Positions 51,601 to 61,040 of a DNA stretch of 64,000 bases are shown here, in pieces. Under the pieces are notes generated by a model that saw only the letters and a program-made list of their open reading frames with translations, had not been told where the DNA came from and made no database searches. Both the position numbers and the translations under genes were made by a program. Source of the DNA: Pseudomonadota bacterium (lineage in GTDB: Bacteria > Myxococcota_A > Polyangia > Polyangiales > Polyangiaceae); the NCBI GenBank assembly GCA_023398955.1, contig JAEWRL010000190.1, positions 1 to 64,000 on the forward strand, written 5' to 3'. Within the stretch, counting starts at the first letter, position 1, and every line of letters starts with the position of its first letter.

Positions 51601-52817
51601 GAGTCGGCAGCCTTCGGAGAGGCTTGTTCACCGTCGTCGCGCTGCTCGCGTCCCAGGGCGCAGTAGATGCATCAGCAGCGGGCGAGCCGGACTCGGACGG
51701 AGCAACTACGACAGGTGCCGCTACGGGTACCGGGGGGCCGCGGAGCTCGGCCACCTGTGTCGAACAGCTTCCCGAAGGAAAGTCGCGGCCCAAGCTGGTC
51801 GAACGCTTTCCTGGCCGGGGCCTCGCCGGCCACGTCGCGTGGCTCGAGGTGGACATCGAGCACGGACAGGCCGAAAAGGTGATGCCGGGCGGGTTGACAC
51901 CAAGTCTGGCAAGCGAGGAGGCCTCGCACTTGAAGAGTGCGGGTTTCGTCCTGGCCGACCCCGAAGGGAGCGTGCAGCCGCGGCTCGTCAGTGAGCCGCG
52001 AGGCGACAGATTACTCACCCACTTATCCATTCCCGTCGTTCCGCTCCCGGACGAGCCCGGCCGCCGCGAGTTGGAGCTTCCTTCGCTGCCCGTCGCGATC
52101 TCGCGCGCGAGCGGGGATCTCGTGACGTTGTGCACGCGCCCCCACGCCATCGTCGTCGAAGAACCCATCGCCAACGATCCGAACCCGAAGCCGCGAGCGA
52201 ATCCCCCGCCCGAACGCCAGCTCGAGCCATGGGAGGCGGCACGTTGGGTGGCTCTCGTAGCTGCAGTGACGCTGCTCGTGGCAGCGCTGCTCGCCCTGAT
52301 CCTGTGGAAGCTTGGGCTCCTCCAATGGCTCCGACGGGCCATGCAGCGCCGCAAGCCGGAACAGCCGCCACGGCCGCCATGGGAGACTGCCCTCGAAGAG
52401 CTCTTCGATATCCGACACGCCGGTTTGGTCAGCGCAGGCCGCTTCGCGGAGCACTATGATCGCGTGTCCGACACGGTGCGGAAGTACCTAGGCGACCGGT
52501 ACGGCTTCGACGGGCTCGAGAGCACCACGCGTGAGGTAATGCAGCGGCTGCGACGCGTCTCACCACGAATGCCCGCTCTCGGGGAGGTCGAGGCTTTCTT
52601 GAGGGATGCGGACCTGGTGAAGTTTGCGCGTCTGACGCCCACCGAGTATCAGTGCGATCAGGCCTTGATCGAAGCGGAGAGCATCATCAGCGCCACACGG
52701 CCGACAACGACGCCCACTGGCGCCGCTGGCACGGGTGTGGATGAGCCCGAGGATACTCGGGAGCCAAGCGGAGACTCGCGCGAGCGTGCGCCTCAGCGGG
52801 AGGACCATCTCCAATGA
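51597..52817 (+). CDS. DUF4381-like Bat operon membrane protein
   Basis: The 406-residue protein has a signal peptide (about 1-28) and a periplasmic beta-rich domain (about 60-190, with VEQLPEGKSRPKLVERFPG). One membrane helix follows (about 218-242, WVALVAAVTLLVAALLALIL). The cytoplasmic helical region (about 265-350) has FAEHYDRVSDTVRKYLGDRYG, LESTTREVMQRLRR and FLRDADLVKFARLTPTEYQC. The latter is a pattern seen in DUF4381 and in the C-terminal part of BatD-like proteins. It overlaps both neighbours by four bases, so it is an integral Bat-system component of unknown detail. Confidence 0.85.
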   Translation: MRVGSLRRGLFTVVALLASQGAVDASAAGEPDSDGATTTGAATGTGGPRSSATCVEQLPEGKSRPKLVERFPGRGLAGHVAWLEVDIEHGQAEKVMPGGLTPSLASEEASHLKSAGFVLADPEGSVQPRLVSEPRGDRLLTHLSIPVVPLPDEPGRRELELPSLPVAISRASGDLVTLCTRPHAIVVEEPIANDPNPKPRANPPPERQLEPWEAARWVALVAAVTLLVAALLALILWKLGLLQWLRRAMQRRKPEQPPRPPWETALEELFDIRHAGLVSAGRFAEHYDRVSDTVRKYLGDRYGFDGLESTTREVMQRLRRVSPRMPALGEVEAFLRDADLVKFARLTPTEYQCDQALIEAESIISATRPTTTPTGAAGTGVDEPEDTREPSGDSRERAPQREDHLQ

Positions 52818-54016
52818 CCCGCGTCCCGGACAGAGAGCCTTTCGCCCCTGACGCCAGTCCGCGCCGCGGCAACAGCGTTCGTCGGGCCCTCCTTCTGACG
52901 GCTTGGCTCTTGCTGACCTGCGCCTTGGGGCTAGCCTACCCTCTGTGGGTGAGGGGTCAGGACCTGCCCGGGATGACGTGGGAGCGCCCCGAATGGTTAT
53001 GGTCACTCCTGCTGCTGCCTCTCGTGCTTTGGCGAGGCACATGGGGCGAGGACCGTCGAATCCCGAGGCTGCGGATGGGCACCTTGCGAGGCTTGGCCCA
53101 GCGCCCAACGACGCTCCGGGTACCCCTCAGAGACGTCCCCGCCGTGCTGCGCACCGGGGCACTCGGGTTAATGATTCTCGCGCTCGCCAGACCTGTCGAC
53201 AGCGTGAACCCGCAGATTGCGTCCGACGAAGGCATCGACATCGTCATCGTCTTGGATCTCTCGGGGTCAATGCAAGCGGTCATGGAGAACTTGCCCGACG
53301 AGCTGCAACGATTCGTGCCATCGCGCGACCCTCGCTTGCTCCTCACGCGCCTCGATGCCGCCAAAGCGGTCATCAGGGACTTCATCTCTCGACGCGAGAC
53401 GGATCGAATAGGCGTGGTCGTCTTTGGCAAAGAGGCTTACGTGCTATCCCCGCCGACGCTGGACTACCCGTTGCTGGACCACCTGATCTCACAGATGCGC
53501 CTGCAGCTCATCGACGACAGCGCCACGGCGATCGGTGACGCCGTCGGGGTCGCGGTGGCCCGTCTCAGGAACACCAAGGCCAGCAGCAAGGCCATCTTGC
53601 TACTCACCGACGGCGATAACAACGCAGGGCAAGTATCGCCCGACTATGCCGCGCACCTCGCGAACGTCGTTGGGGCCAAGGTGTTCTCGATACAAATTGG
53701 TGACGGGGAGTCCGCGATGGTGCAGGAGGGCCTGGATCTCTTCGGACAGCCGCGACTCGTACGCCAGCCCTTGCCGGCAAACCCAGAACTGCTTCGGCAG
53801 CTGGCACAGAAAACCGGCGGTGAGATGTACGTAGCCACCGATGCCAGGGCACTCAGCGCAAGTTTCCACGATGTGCTCGACACGCTGGAGCGGACCCGCT
53901 TCGAGTCGAATATCGCCTCATTCGAAGGGCTGTTCGATCTGTTCATGCTGCCAGGCGTCCTCCTCCTGGCGCTGGAGGCTCTGCTGCGGTCTCTCGTCCT
54001 TCGGAGGTTCCCGTGA
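52814..54016 (+). CDS. batA: BatA-like vWA-domain membrane protein
   Basis: The 400-residue protein has membrane segments near the N-terminus (about 25-50 and 57-75), a third before the vWA domain (about 110-130) and one at the C-terminus (about 370-395, FMLPGVLLLALEALL). The vWA domain has the MIDAS motif IVLDLSGSMQ and ILLLTDGDNNAGQ. In BatA proteins this domain binds metal and a partner. ATGA overlaps with the genes before and after indicate tight coupling. Confidence 0.92.
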   Translation: MTRVPDREPFAPDASPRRGNSVRRALLLTAWLLLTCALGLAYPLWVRGQDLPGMTWERPEWLWSLLLLPLVLWRGTWGEDRRIPRLRMGTLRGLAQRPTTLRVPLRDVPAVLRTGALGLMILALARPVDSVNPQIASDEGIDIVIVLDLSGSMQAVMENLPDELQRFVPSRDPRLLLTRLDAAKAVIRDFISRRETDRIGVVVFGKEAYVLSPPTLDYPLLDHLISQMRLQLIDDSATAIGDAVGVAVARLRNTKASSKAILLLTDGDNNAGQVSPDYAAHLANVVGAKVFSIQIGDGESAMVQEGLDLFGQPRLVRQPLPANPELLRQLAQKTGGEMYVATDARALSASFHDVLDTLERTRFESNIASFEGLFDLFMLPGVLLLALEALLRSLVLRRFP

Positions 54017-55980
54017 GATTCGCTCAACCATTCTGGCTGTTCGGCACTGCCACCGCAGCGCTCGTGGCTGTAATCCTGATAGTCGGGGGTATCCTCTCCC
54101 TGGCCGCGATTCGACGCTTCGGCGAGGAGTCCCGAGTCCGCGCGCTGTTGACGGACGTCAGTGGCGGCAGGCGCACCTTCAAGGGCGCCCTGCTGGTCGC
54201 GGCCGTCGCGCTGGGGTTCGTGGCGCTGGCGCAGCCGCAATACGGTCGAGGCACTCGCACCATTCCTGCGACGGATCTAGACGTCGTGATTGCCCTCGAT
54301 TTCTCCAAGAGCATGTACGCGCGCGACATCACCCCATCCAGGATCGATCGCGCCAAGGCAGAGGTAGGACGGCTCATCTCACAGCTTCGCGGCGCCCGCT
54401 TCGGGGCCGTAGCTTTCGCCGGGGAGCCCATGAGCTTTCCCCTGACGACCGATGGCGCGGCGATCGCCCAGTTCTTTCGTCAGTTGGATCCAAGCGAGAT
54501 GCCGGTCGGGGGCACGGCCATCGCGAGAGCAATGCAGGCCGCACGCGAGCTGATCGCGAGAGACCCTCAGTCCTCGACACATCAGCGCGTCATCGTCTTG
54601 ATAACCGATGGCGAAGACCTGGCGGGCAACCCCGTCGACGTCGCGAAGGAGCTCGCCTCGGAGAACACGGTCGTGCACGTCGTGCAGATCGGCGGGCGCA
54701 CGCCCGAGCCGATCCCCGAAATGGACGGCACGGGCGACGTCGTGGGATGGCGTACCGACAGTGAGGGCGCACCTCTCACCACCTCGCTCACGGCGGAAGG
54801 AGAGACCCAACTAACCGAGATCGCAGAAGCTACGCGCGGCCACGTGGTGCGCAGCGGTGAAGGTCAGACTGGTATAGAGACCATCAGCGCCGAGTTGCGG
54901 CGTATGATGAAAGAGGAGCTCGCGGAGACCGTGGAGACCATCTTCGCGGACATCTACCACTACCCACTGGCGCTGTGCGTGCTGCTTCTCATCTTGGAGT
55001 CCCTCATTCCAGAGACGAGGCGTCGCCGAGCGACGCGGCAGAACGGCGTCTCCGCGAAGGTGGCGAGCACAGCGCTGATGCTCTTGCTATCCACGGGGTG
55101 CGGCGAGCAGTTCGACAAGCTGTTCGAACGCCACGCCCCCGAGGTCGACCAGGCGCTGCGGGACATGGATGCCGGCAAGCCCATCGACGCGGTGGGACTC
55201 CTTCAGCGCTACCTCTCGACGGGCGACTGCCAAGATGGAACCATCGGCACGCCCCCGCGCTTGACCGAGCGCCCCAACGCTTCCTTCAATCTGGGGCTGG
55301 GTCTGTTTATGCTCGCGGAGGAGTTCGGACAACGGTTCGGAGAAGAGCCCACGACGGAACAGTCGCAGCTGTCCGAGCAACAAGCAGCCGATCGCGGAGC
55401 AAGGATCGACTGCGCGTTGCTCGTCGTGAACGCCCTTGCCGCCGACCGCTCATTGCCTTCAGAGCAGCGGGCCCGTGCTCGCTACTTGGCAGGCAATCTA
55501 CGGATGCTACGCGGCGAGTTCAGGAACGCAGTCGAAGAGTTTGATGCCGCGCTATCGTTGGTTCCTGGGGTCCCCGAAGACGCAGGCATCTCCCTGGGGC
55601 GCGACGCCGCGCACAATCGCGCCATTGCGCTGCGCAAGGCCAAAGAGAAGGAGCCGGACGGTGGGCAACCGGACGGCGGGCAACCGGACGGCGGGCAACC
55701 GGACGGTGGGCAACCGGACGGTGGGCAACAAGACGGAGGCGGCAGCCAGCCAGAGGGCGACGATGCCGCCCAAGATGCCTCAGATGGGCAACCTCCCCAA
55801 CAACAACGAGAGCCTCCGCAAGACCAAAGCCCAGGTGCCAACCAGCCGCAGCAGGCACCCCCGACTGCGAGCCAGGATAACCGCATCCTCGACATGCTGG
55901 AGCAGGCACCAACGCTACAGGAGCATAGCGCCAAGAAACGGGGCGCACGCGCCACGTACCCCAACATGGAGGACAAGTGA
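54013..55980 (+). CDS. BatB-BatC fusion: vWA domain plus TPR
   Basis: The 655-residue protein joins a BatB-like half (about 1-335) and a BatC-like half. The first half has two N-terminal membrane segments, vWA MIDAS VIALDFSKSMYARD and ITDGEDLAGNP, and a membrane segment LALCVLLLILESL (about 318-331). Next is STALMLLLSTGC, which looks like a lipoprotein signal lying in the middle of the protein (about 352-363). The second half has TPR-like helices and a Gln/Pro/Gly-rich stretch with five PDGGQ repeats. BatB and BatC are usually separate genes. The GTGA start overlaps batA. Whether residue 350 (GTG at 55060) is also used as a start is unknown. Confidence 0.9.
   Translation: MRFAQPFWLFGTATAALVAVILIVGGILSLAAIRRFGEESRVRALLTDVSGGRRTFKGALLVAAVALGFVALAQPQYGRGTRTIPATDLDVVIALDFSKSMYARDITPSRIDRAKAEVGRLISQLRGARFGAVAFAGEPMSFPLTTDGAAIAQFFRQLDPSEMPVGGTAIARAMQAARELIARDPQSSTHQRVIVLITDGEDLAGNPVDVAKELASENTVVHVVQIGGRTPEPIPEMDGTGDVVGWRTDSEGAPLTTSLTAEGETQLTEIAEATRGHVVRSGEGQTGIETISAELRRMMKEELAETVETIFADIYHYPLALCVLLLILESLIPETRRRRATRQNGVSAKVASTALMLLLSTGCGEQFDKLFERHAPEVDQALRDMDAGKPIDAVGLLQRYLSTGDCQDGTIGTPPRLTERPNASFNLGLGLFMLAEEFGQRFGEEPTTEQSQLSEQQAADRGARIDCALLVVNALAADRSLPSEQRARARYLAGNLRMLRGEFRNAVEEFDAALSLVPGVPEDAGISLGRDAAHNRAIALRKAKEKEPDGGQPDGGQPDGGQPDGGQPDGGQQDGGGSQPEGDDAAQDASDGQPPQQQREPPQDQSPGANQPQQAPPTASQDNRILDMLEQAPTLQEHSAKKRGARATYPNMEDK
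55654..55743. repeat. 15-bp tandem repeat encoding PDGGQ
   Basis: Five consecutive 15-bp units based on CCGGACGGTGGGCAA run from 55654 to 55728, differing only at one T/C position, and a diverged sixth unit follows. They are in frame and encode five PDGGQ motifs in the flexible C-terminal part of the BatB-BatC fusion. Confidence 0.9.
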
Positions 55981-57899
55981 CCCCGAGCTGGGGAATCGTC
56001 CCGTTCGTTGGGGCTCCGGTCGTGGCCGCAGCGTTGATGGCACCGGGGGCGGTCCTCGCACAGCAGCCCGGCCCTCTCCAGATTCGACTCAGCGCAAGTA
56101 CCGCCGAGGTGGGGCAACCGGTGCAGCTCAGTGCAACAATCAGCCTGCCGGGAGACGCCGACCAGCCGCGCGCACCGAGCCTCTCGGTGCCGGCTGGTGT
56201 CCGCGCAGCGGGTCCTTCCATCTCTACGAGTCAACAGATATCGGTCGTCAACGGTCAGATTACCCGAAGCATTGGCGTGACAGCCACCTGGACCCTGCAG
56301 GGAGACAAACCGGGCTCCTACAGGATTGGGCCAGTTACGATGCTCGTCGGTGGGAAGAAGCTATCGGGAGCACCGGTGTCCCTGACACTCGTGCCTGCTG
56401 GCACGTTGCCCGCTCCGCTCCAGAGGAGACGCAACCCCTTCCCCTTCGACGACTTCGATCCCTTCGGGTCGCTCGGTATCCCAGGTATCCCTCGTGGGCT
56501 CTTCGACACGGAACCCAGCCCAACCGAGCTCCCTCCCTACCCCGACGAGCTGGCGAGGGAACGAGCGAGCGACCCGGTCGCGTTCCTCCACGCGGAGGCC
56601 ACGCCCCAGCGCGTCGTCGTCGGAGAGCAAGTCGACCTGGATATTTACGCCTACGGCTCGCGCGGGCAATTCAACGTCGGGTTTGCCTCGGACCCGAGCC
56701 GCCCCGACTTTCTGACGTACAACTTGGACGATGACAACTATCGACCCAGTCTGTACCGCGTACCTGTCGCTCAAGAGGTTTGGCTCGCGGCACAGGTTCG
56801 TCACCTGGCGCTCTTTCCCATCAAGGCGGGGCGCCTGCGCATCGGGCCGATGACGATGGGCTTTGCTGGGCGGCGCTACGCCCCGAGCACGTCCACCAAG
56901 GGGCTGCTGCGAGAGAGTCAGCCACTGTTCGTCGAGGTGACGGAGCCTCCCATGAGCGGGCGTCCCCCGGGATACCGCCTGGGGGATGTAGGGAGGTACT
57001 CGCTCGACTCGGAGGTGCAGCCCAAAGAGGTCACGCAAGGCGGCGCCGTTTCGGTTGTCGTCGAGCTGGAGGGGACCGGCTACCTTCCCATGTCGCTTCC
57101 CACGCCGGAGGCTCCCGGCGCGGTGTGGCTGGAGCCCACCATCACCAGCAACCTCGCCGTGGAGCGCGGCCGGGTCGGCGGGTCACGGAAGTTCCGGTAC
57201 ATCGTGCGCCTTCAGAACCCGGGAGTGGTCGATCTCGGGAGCATCCAGCTACCGTATTGGGATCCCCAGAGGAACCGCTACGGGACTGCCAAGGCCAACC
57301 TTGGATCCGTCCGAGTGACTCCAAGTAGCACTGCAGCGCCTCCATCCGACGTCGAAGGGGAGGGCAAGACTCAGCTCGACCTCCTGCTCACGCCCCGCGA
57401 CGAGCTAGGCGCCATACCGGACACGCCCTGGTACTTGTCGTCTCAGACCGGCTTCTGGGCCCTGCTCGCAGGCATGCCGACCACCGTGGCCATGGTGCGC
57501 CTCCTGGCTTGGGGCATCGCCAGAACCCGCCGAAGCATCGGGCGTAGACGCACCTCGCAGGCACAGGTTGCGCGAAGCTCTCTGAGGGAGGCAGAGGTGG
57601 CCCTCAAGAGCGACAGACCCGTCGATGCGGCCAACGCGGTGGAGCGGGCGCTCTGTGCCGCAGTGGAGGACGCGACGGGCCTGCGTATCCGCGGGATACT
57701 CAGGGAGGAGCTCGGTGAGGTATTGCGTGAGAAGGGCGTCAGCGGGGAGCTGGCCATGCGGATCAGCACCGCTCTGAGCCGTCTCGACGATATCCGTTTC
57801 GCTCGAGACGAGGAGGGCATTCGCCCACTGCTCGTGGAGGCGCGGCGTCTCCTCGATGATCTGCGCCGCGGAAACCGCAACAAGCCAGAGGCCCCGTGA
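55977..57899 (+). CDS. batD: BatD-like protein (oxygen-tolerance family)
   Basis: The 640-residue protein has a signal peptide (about 1-30, ending AVLAQQ) and a large periplasmic region of repeated beta domains (RLSASTAEVGQPVQLSATIS, VSLTLVPAG, VVVGEQVDLDIYAYG, EVTQGGAVSVVVELEGTG), as in BatD. One membrane helix follows (about 490-515, FWALLAGMPTTVAMVRLLAW), then a cytoplasmic helical tail (about 525-635). The GTG start at 55977 overlaps the previous stop. The name oxygen tolerance comes from Bacteroides; the function here is not known. Confidence 0.92.
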   Translation: MTPSWGIVPFVGAPVVAAALMAPGAVLAQQPGPLQIRLSASTAEVGQPVQLSATISLPGDADQPRAPSLSVPAGVRAAGPSISTSQQISVVNGQITRSIGVTATWTLQGDKPGSYRIGPVTMLVGGKKLSGAPVSLTLVPAGTLPAPLQRRRNPFPFDDFDPFGSLGIPGIPRGLFDTEPSPTELPPYPDELARERASDPVAFLHAEATPQRVVVGEQVDLDIYAYGSRGQFNVGFASDPSRPDFLTYNLDDDNYRPSLYRVPVAQEVWLAAQVRHLALFPIKAGRLRIGPMTMGFAGRRYAPSTSTKGLLRESQPLFVEVTEPPMSGRPPGYRLGDVGRYSLDSEVQPKEVTQGGAVSVVVELEGTGYLPMSLPTPEAPGAVWLEPTITSNLAVERGRVGGSRKFRYIVRLQNPGVVDLGSIQLPYWDPQRNRYGTAKANLGSVRVTPSSTAAPPSDVEGEGKTQLDLLLTPRDELGAIPDTPWYLSSQTGFWALLAGMPTTVAMVRLLAWGIARTRRSIGRRRTSQAQVARSSLREAEVALKSDRPVDAANAVERALCAAVEDATGLRIRGILREELGEVLREKGVSGELAMRISTALSRLDDIRFARDEEGIRPLLVEARRLLDDLRRGNRNKPEAP

Positions 57900-58804
57900 T
57901 GCGCACCGCACCCTGTTCGAGAACGACGCTGCGTACCCAACGGGTCACCCGCGGACAGGGGTTGCTCCTGGCCACCGCCATGCTCGCTCTCTGCTTCACG
58001 GTGGCCGAAGGCGCGGGATGGGCGCAACCTGGAGCCCTGTCCCCACGCGACGAGGAACTCTTTCAGCGGGCGGTTCAAGCGCTGACGCAGGAAGCTCCAG
58101 AGCGAGCCATTGACGCTCTCGAGCTGCTTGCCGATCGCGGTCTTCAACACCCCGACGCGAGCTACAACCGGGCAGTTGCCTACGCTCGGCGTGCGAGCAG
58201 CGCTCGCAGACAGCCCGGAGATCTTGGACGCGCAGCGGCTGCGCTCGAAGAGACCCTCGTGCTGCGTCCCAAGGATGCAGCTGCAGCCGCGGCCCTTGCT
58301 CAGGTGCGCTCAGAGATATCCCGACGAAGCATCCGCGAGGGCCAGCACGCCGTAGCGGCCAGCCCTAGCCCCGGCCGCGCCCTCACCGGGCTCCTCGCAG
58401 AGAACACTTGGGCCATCATCGCCGCCGCGGGCTCGGCAACTCTCGCCATCGGACTAGCGATCGGGTGGTGGGTGACACGCCGCGCGGCGCGCCTGACGGG
58501 AGCGGCGATGGCTGCAACCGGGGCGCTGATCCTCGTGCTGGCCGGTGCGGCCACGGCCGCGAGCCGACACTATCGCCTCACCACCTCGAAAGCGGTCGTC
58601 GTCGCGCCAAGCGCACGATTGCTCGATGGACAGGGGGCCCCACTGCCGAGCCGAGGGAAGGAAGGCGTGGAGCGCATCCCCGAAGGAGCGCTCGTGTTCG
58701 TAGGCGAGCAGCGTGGGAATCTCCTCGAGGTAGAGTGGGGGGCAGGCCGGGGGTGGCTGATTGCTACCCAGCTCAAGCTACTGCCAACCCGACCCGCTCG
58801 CTAG
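57899..58804 (+). CDS. BatE-like TPR/SH3 membrane protein
   Basis: The 301-residue protein has a signal-anchor segment (about 18-42), a TPR-like region (about 50-130: DELFQRAVQALTQ-type helices and GLQHPDASYNRAVAYARRA), two membrane helices (about 160-185 and 195-220) and a C-terminal bacterial SH3-like domain (SKAVVVAPSARLLDG and FVGEQRGNLLEVEWGAGRGW). This order, TPR then membrane helices then SH3, matches BatE. ATG at 57899 is used; a GTG three bases earlier is equally placed over the batD stop. It closes the operon. Confidence 0.86.
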   Translation: MRTAPCSRTTLRTQRVTRGQGLLLATAMLALCFTVAEGAGWAQPGALSPRDEELFQRAVQALTQEAPERAIDALELLADRGLQHPDASYNRAVAYARRASSARRQPGDLGRAAAALEETLVLRPKDAAAAAALAQVRSEISRRSIREGQHAVAASPSPGRALTGLLAENTWAIIAAAGSATLAIGLAIGWWVTRRAARLTGAAMAATGALILVLAGAATAASRHYRLTTSKAVVVAPSARLLDGQGAPLPSRGKEGVERIPEGALVFVGEQRGNLLEVEWGAGRGWLIATQLKLLPTRPAR

Positions 58805-58945
58805 TTCTTGTCTTCAGGACCGCGGGACGTTCACTCCTCCAGGTCGCACTCGACGACATGGCTCTCTCCAACAGCACGTCCTGACTTCTCGCAACCAAGG
58901 ACCAACTCGACCGGACTGCCGGAGCGGAGAGGCCAACCACCACCG

Positions 58946-60880
58946 CTATTGAACGAGTGATGATTCTGGAGCCGTCCCGAGCTCGTCGCCGTCCTGCTCA
59001 GCCATCTCCTCTGCTGCCGGCTCCTCCTCGGGAACGGGACAAGGTGCACCGGTGTGTCCAGGCTCTCCCTCGGGGACACGGCAGGAATGGATCTCTACGC
59101 GCCGTGTCTTCGGCGCGTAGATCACCTTTCGCTTCTCCTCCTTGCGCTGCCCGTCCAGCCACACGCGCCGCACAGTGACGACCGTCCAGCCCACAGATCC
59201 GGCGTCTACGACCTTCTCCTCGTCCACATCCAGACTATCGTTCGCCACGAACTCGACCGGCGGATCGACGACGTCCTGCCTCGGAGAAACCTCCGTCTCG
59301 ACGCGCCGTCCACCAGTATTCCCATAGAGCTTCACCTTGATGTGCTTCTGCGAGTACTCCGTCTTGATGAGAAGACCGGCATCGCTATCGTTCCTGAAAG
59401 CGAGATCCGGGCGAGGCCAGCTGAGCGTTGCTTCGAACCCCATCGGATAGCGAGGAAACCAATAGGTGTGCGGCTGGCGCGTCACGATATCGAAGCCAGC
59501 TCGCAATACGGCGTTGAAGAGGGTCGTTGCGAACTGGCTGATGCCTCCCCCTACGGTCTCGACCATCTCGCCATCCTCGATACTGGGCGCCGGAACGAAC
59601 CCGTGCTCGACGGTGCGTCGTCCCACCCGTTCGTTCACGCTGAAGGTCTGACCGGGCAGGACCACCACGCCGTCGATGAGATCGGCGATGCGATGGATGT
59701 TCTTGACGCGCGGCTGACAGCACGGATGGGCCGTGCTGAAGGATATCAGGTGCCTTTCGATACCTAGCGCTCGCGCGATCTCCGTCGTGAGCTTCGGCGG
59801 CACCCCATGACGCACCGGCAGCTCCCCCTGTCGCTTTCCCGCGTTCAGCAGCTCGACCATCCGAGCCACCACATCAGCGGGCGCCACCGACAAGGCTGAA
59901 CGACTCGGGACGACCACGACACTCTCCTGGGAGTCCACGTGGAAGCTTGCATCCTTCGCTTCGACGGAGAACTCGGGACCGGAGATGTATTGCTTGATGT
60001 TGAGCGGATCGAGCGTCAGCTGCACTCGGTGCGGCTCGACCGATGCGTCGATATGGGTCATGAGCGCCCTGCCCAGCTGTTCGCGCGTGAGCTCTACCTT
60101 CATTGGCGGATCGACGCGACTTAGGATAATCCCACCAGCTAGCCATTCCTGGGCCCGAGCCAGCGCAGACCGCAGATCTGCGGGATCCATTTTGGGTTCC
60201 CACTTGGTCAGCCGTGCCCTCACCAAGGTACCCCGAGCATCCCGCACGCCTGCCAACAGCGTCGGGGACAGCGATGCCCTATCGATCACCCACCCCGCTC
60301 GAGGAGGACGCAGGACGGCTCTCCCTTCCTCGAAGAAAATGCCGCCCAACTCCGGGCGTTCCGAGATGGCCTCCTGCTCCCACTCGTCTGCAAGCGCCTC
60401 CAATGCAGCAGGGGCGACACTCAACAGCGGCTCGACCCGATGACCACGGTACCATCCTTCCAAGTAGAATCGGAAGCGCTCCTGGATTGAGCCGCCGCGG
60501 CCCGCAGCGAGTGCGCGGGCTGCCGTTCCAGGCACGTCCACGCTCAATCCAAGCCGTGCGACCTCCACGCGAAAGAGACGGTTGGCAATGCGGACGCGAA
60601 CCGTTCGCTGCCGGAGCCGCCCTTCCAGGCGCCGCAGCGCTACGGCAAGACCCTTCTGGTCGAGCCCCGCAGCAGCCTCGGTATCCACCCAGACGCCGGG
60701 AAGCACCGTTCCGGCGCGGCCGAGGCGCTCGACGAAGAATGCCGCAAGCGGTATCGCCAGGCACAGCGCAATTACGGCGACGAACACGCCGCCCGAGCTC
60801 CGCGAGAAACGAGTCGCTCGTCGGCGGTTCAGCGTCTGCTCGGGTTTCTTCTGTCGACGCTCTGCGCTCGCTTTGTCCAT
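58946..60880 (-). CDS. VanW/YoaR-family exported protein with G5-like domain
   Basis: The 644-residue protein has one N-terminal membrane helix (about 33-52) and two peptidoglycan-binding-4-like regions (about 70-330). A VanW domain follows (about 380-520: VKNIHRIADLIDGVVVLPGQ, FSVNERVGRRTVEHGFVPAP, GGGISQFATTLFNAVLRAG), then a G5-like strand region and an acidic Cys-containing tail. VanW family members linked to vancomycin resistance usually have a cysteine in the GGGICQ motif, whereas here it is GGGISQ, as in many YoaR-type proteins. A role at the peptidoglycan is likely; VanW's exact activity is unknown. Confidence 0.88.
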   Translation of the reverse strand: MDKASAERRQKKPEQTLNRRRATRFSRSSGGVFVAVIALCLAIPLAAFFVERLGRAGTVLPGVWVDTEAAAGLDQKGLAVALRRLEGRLRQRTVRVRIANRLFRVEVARLGLSVDVPGTAARALAAGRGGSIQERFRFYLEGWYRGHRVEPLLSVAPAALEALADEWEQEAISERPELGGIFFEEGRAVLRPPRAGWVIDRASLSPTLLAGVRDARGTLVRARLTKWEPKMDPADLRSALARAQEWLAGGIILSRVDPPMKVELTREQLGRALMTHIDASVEPHRVQLTLDPLNIKQYISGPEFSVEAKDASFHVDSQESVVVVPSRSALSVAPADVVARMVELLNAGKRQGELPVRHGVPPKLTTEIARALGIERHLISFSTAHPCCQPRVKNIHRIADLIDGVVVLPGQTFSVNERVGRRTVEHGFVPAPSIEDGEMVETVGGGISQFATTLFNAVLRAGFDIVTRQPHTYWFPRYPMGFEATLSWPRPDLAFRNDSDAGLLIKTEYSQKHIKVKLYGNTGGRRVETEVSPRQDVVDPPVEFVANDSLDVDEEKVVDAGSVGWTVVTVRRVWLDGQRKEEKRKVIYAPKTRRVEIHSCRVPEGEPGHTGAPCPVPEEEPAAEEMAEQDGDELGTAPESSLVQ

Positions 60881-61040
60881 CGCTTCAGAGCTCGTCCCAT
60901 ATCACCTCGTAGCCCGTCCGCTAGAGCGACGCCGAGTTCCGCGACGCCCAGCTCCGATCAGAAGCTGCTGACCGCGTCGAATGGTCCGCGGCGTAGAGAC
61001 GGCTCGGGCGCCGTCGCGAGCCCCATGCTAATTTCCTCTC

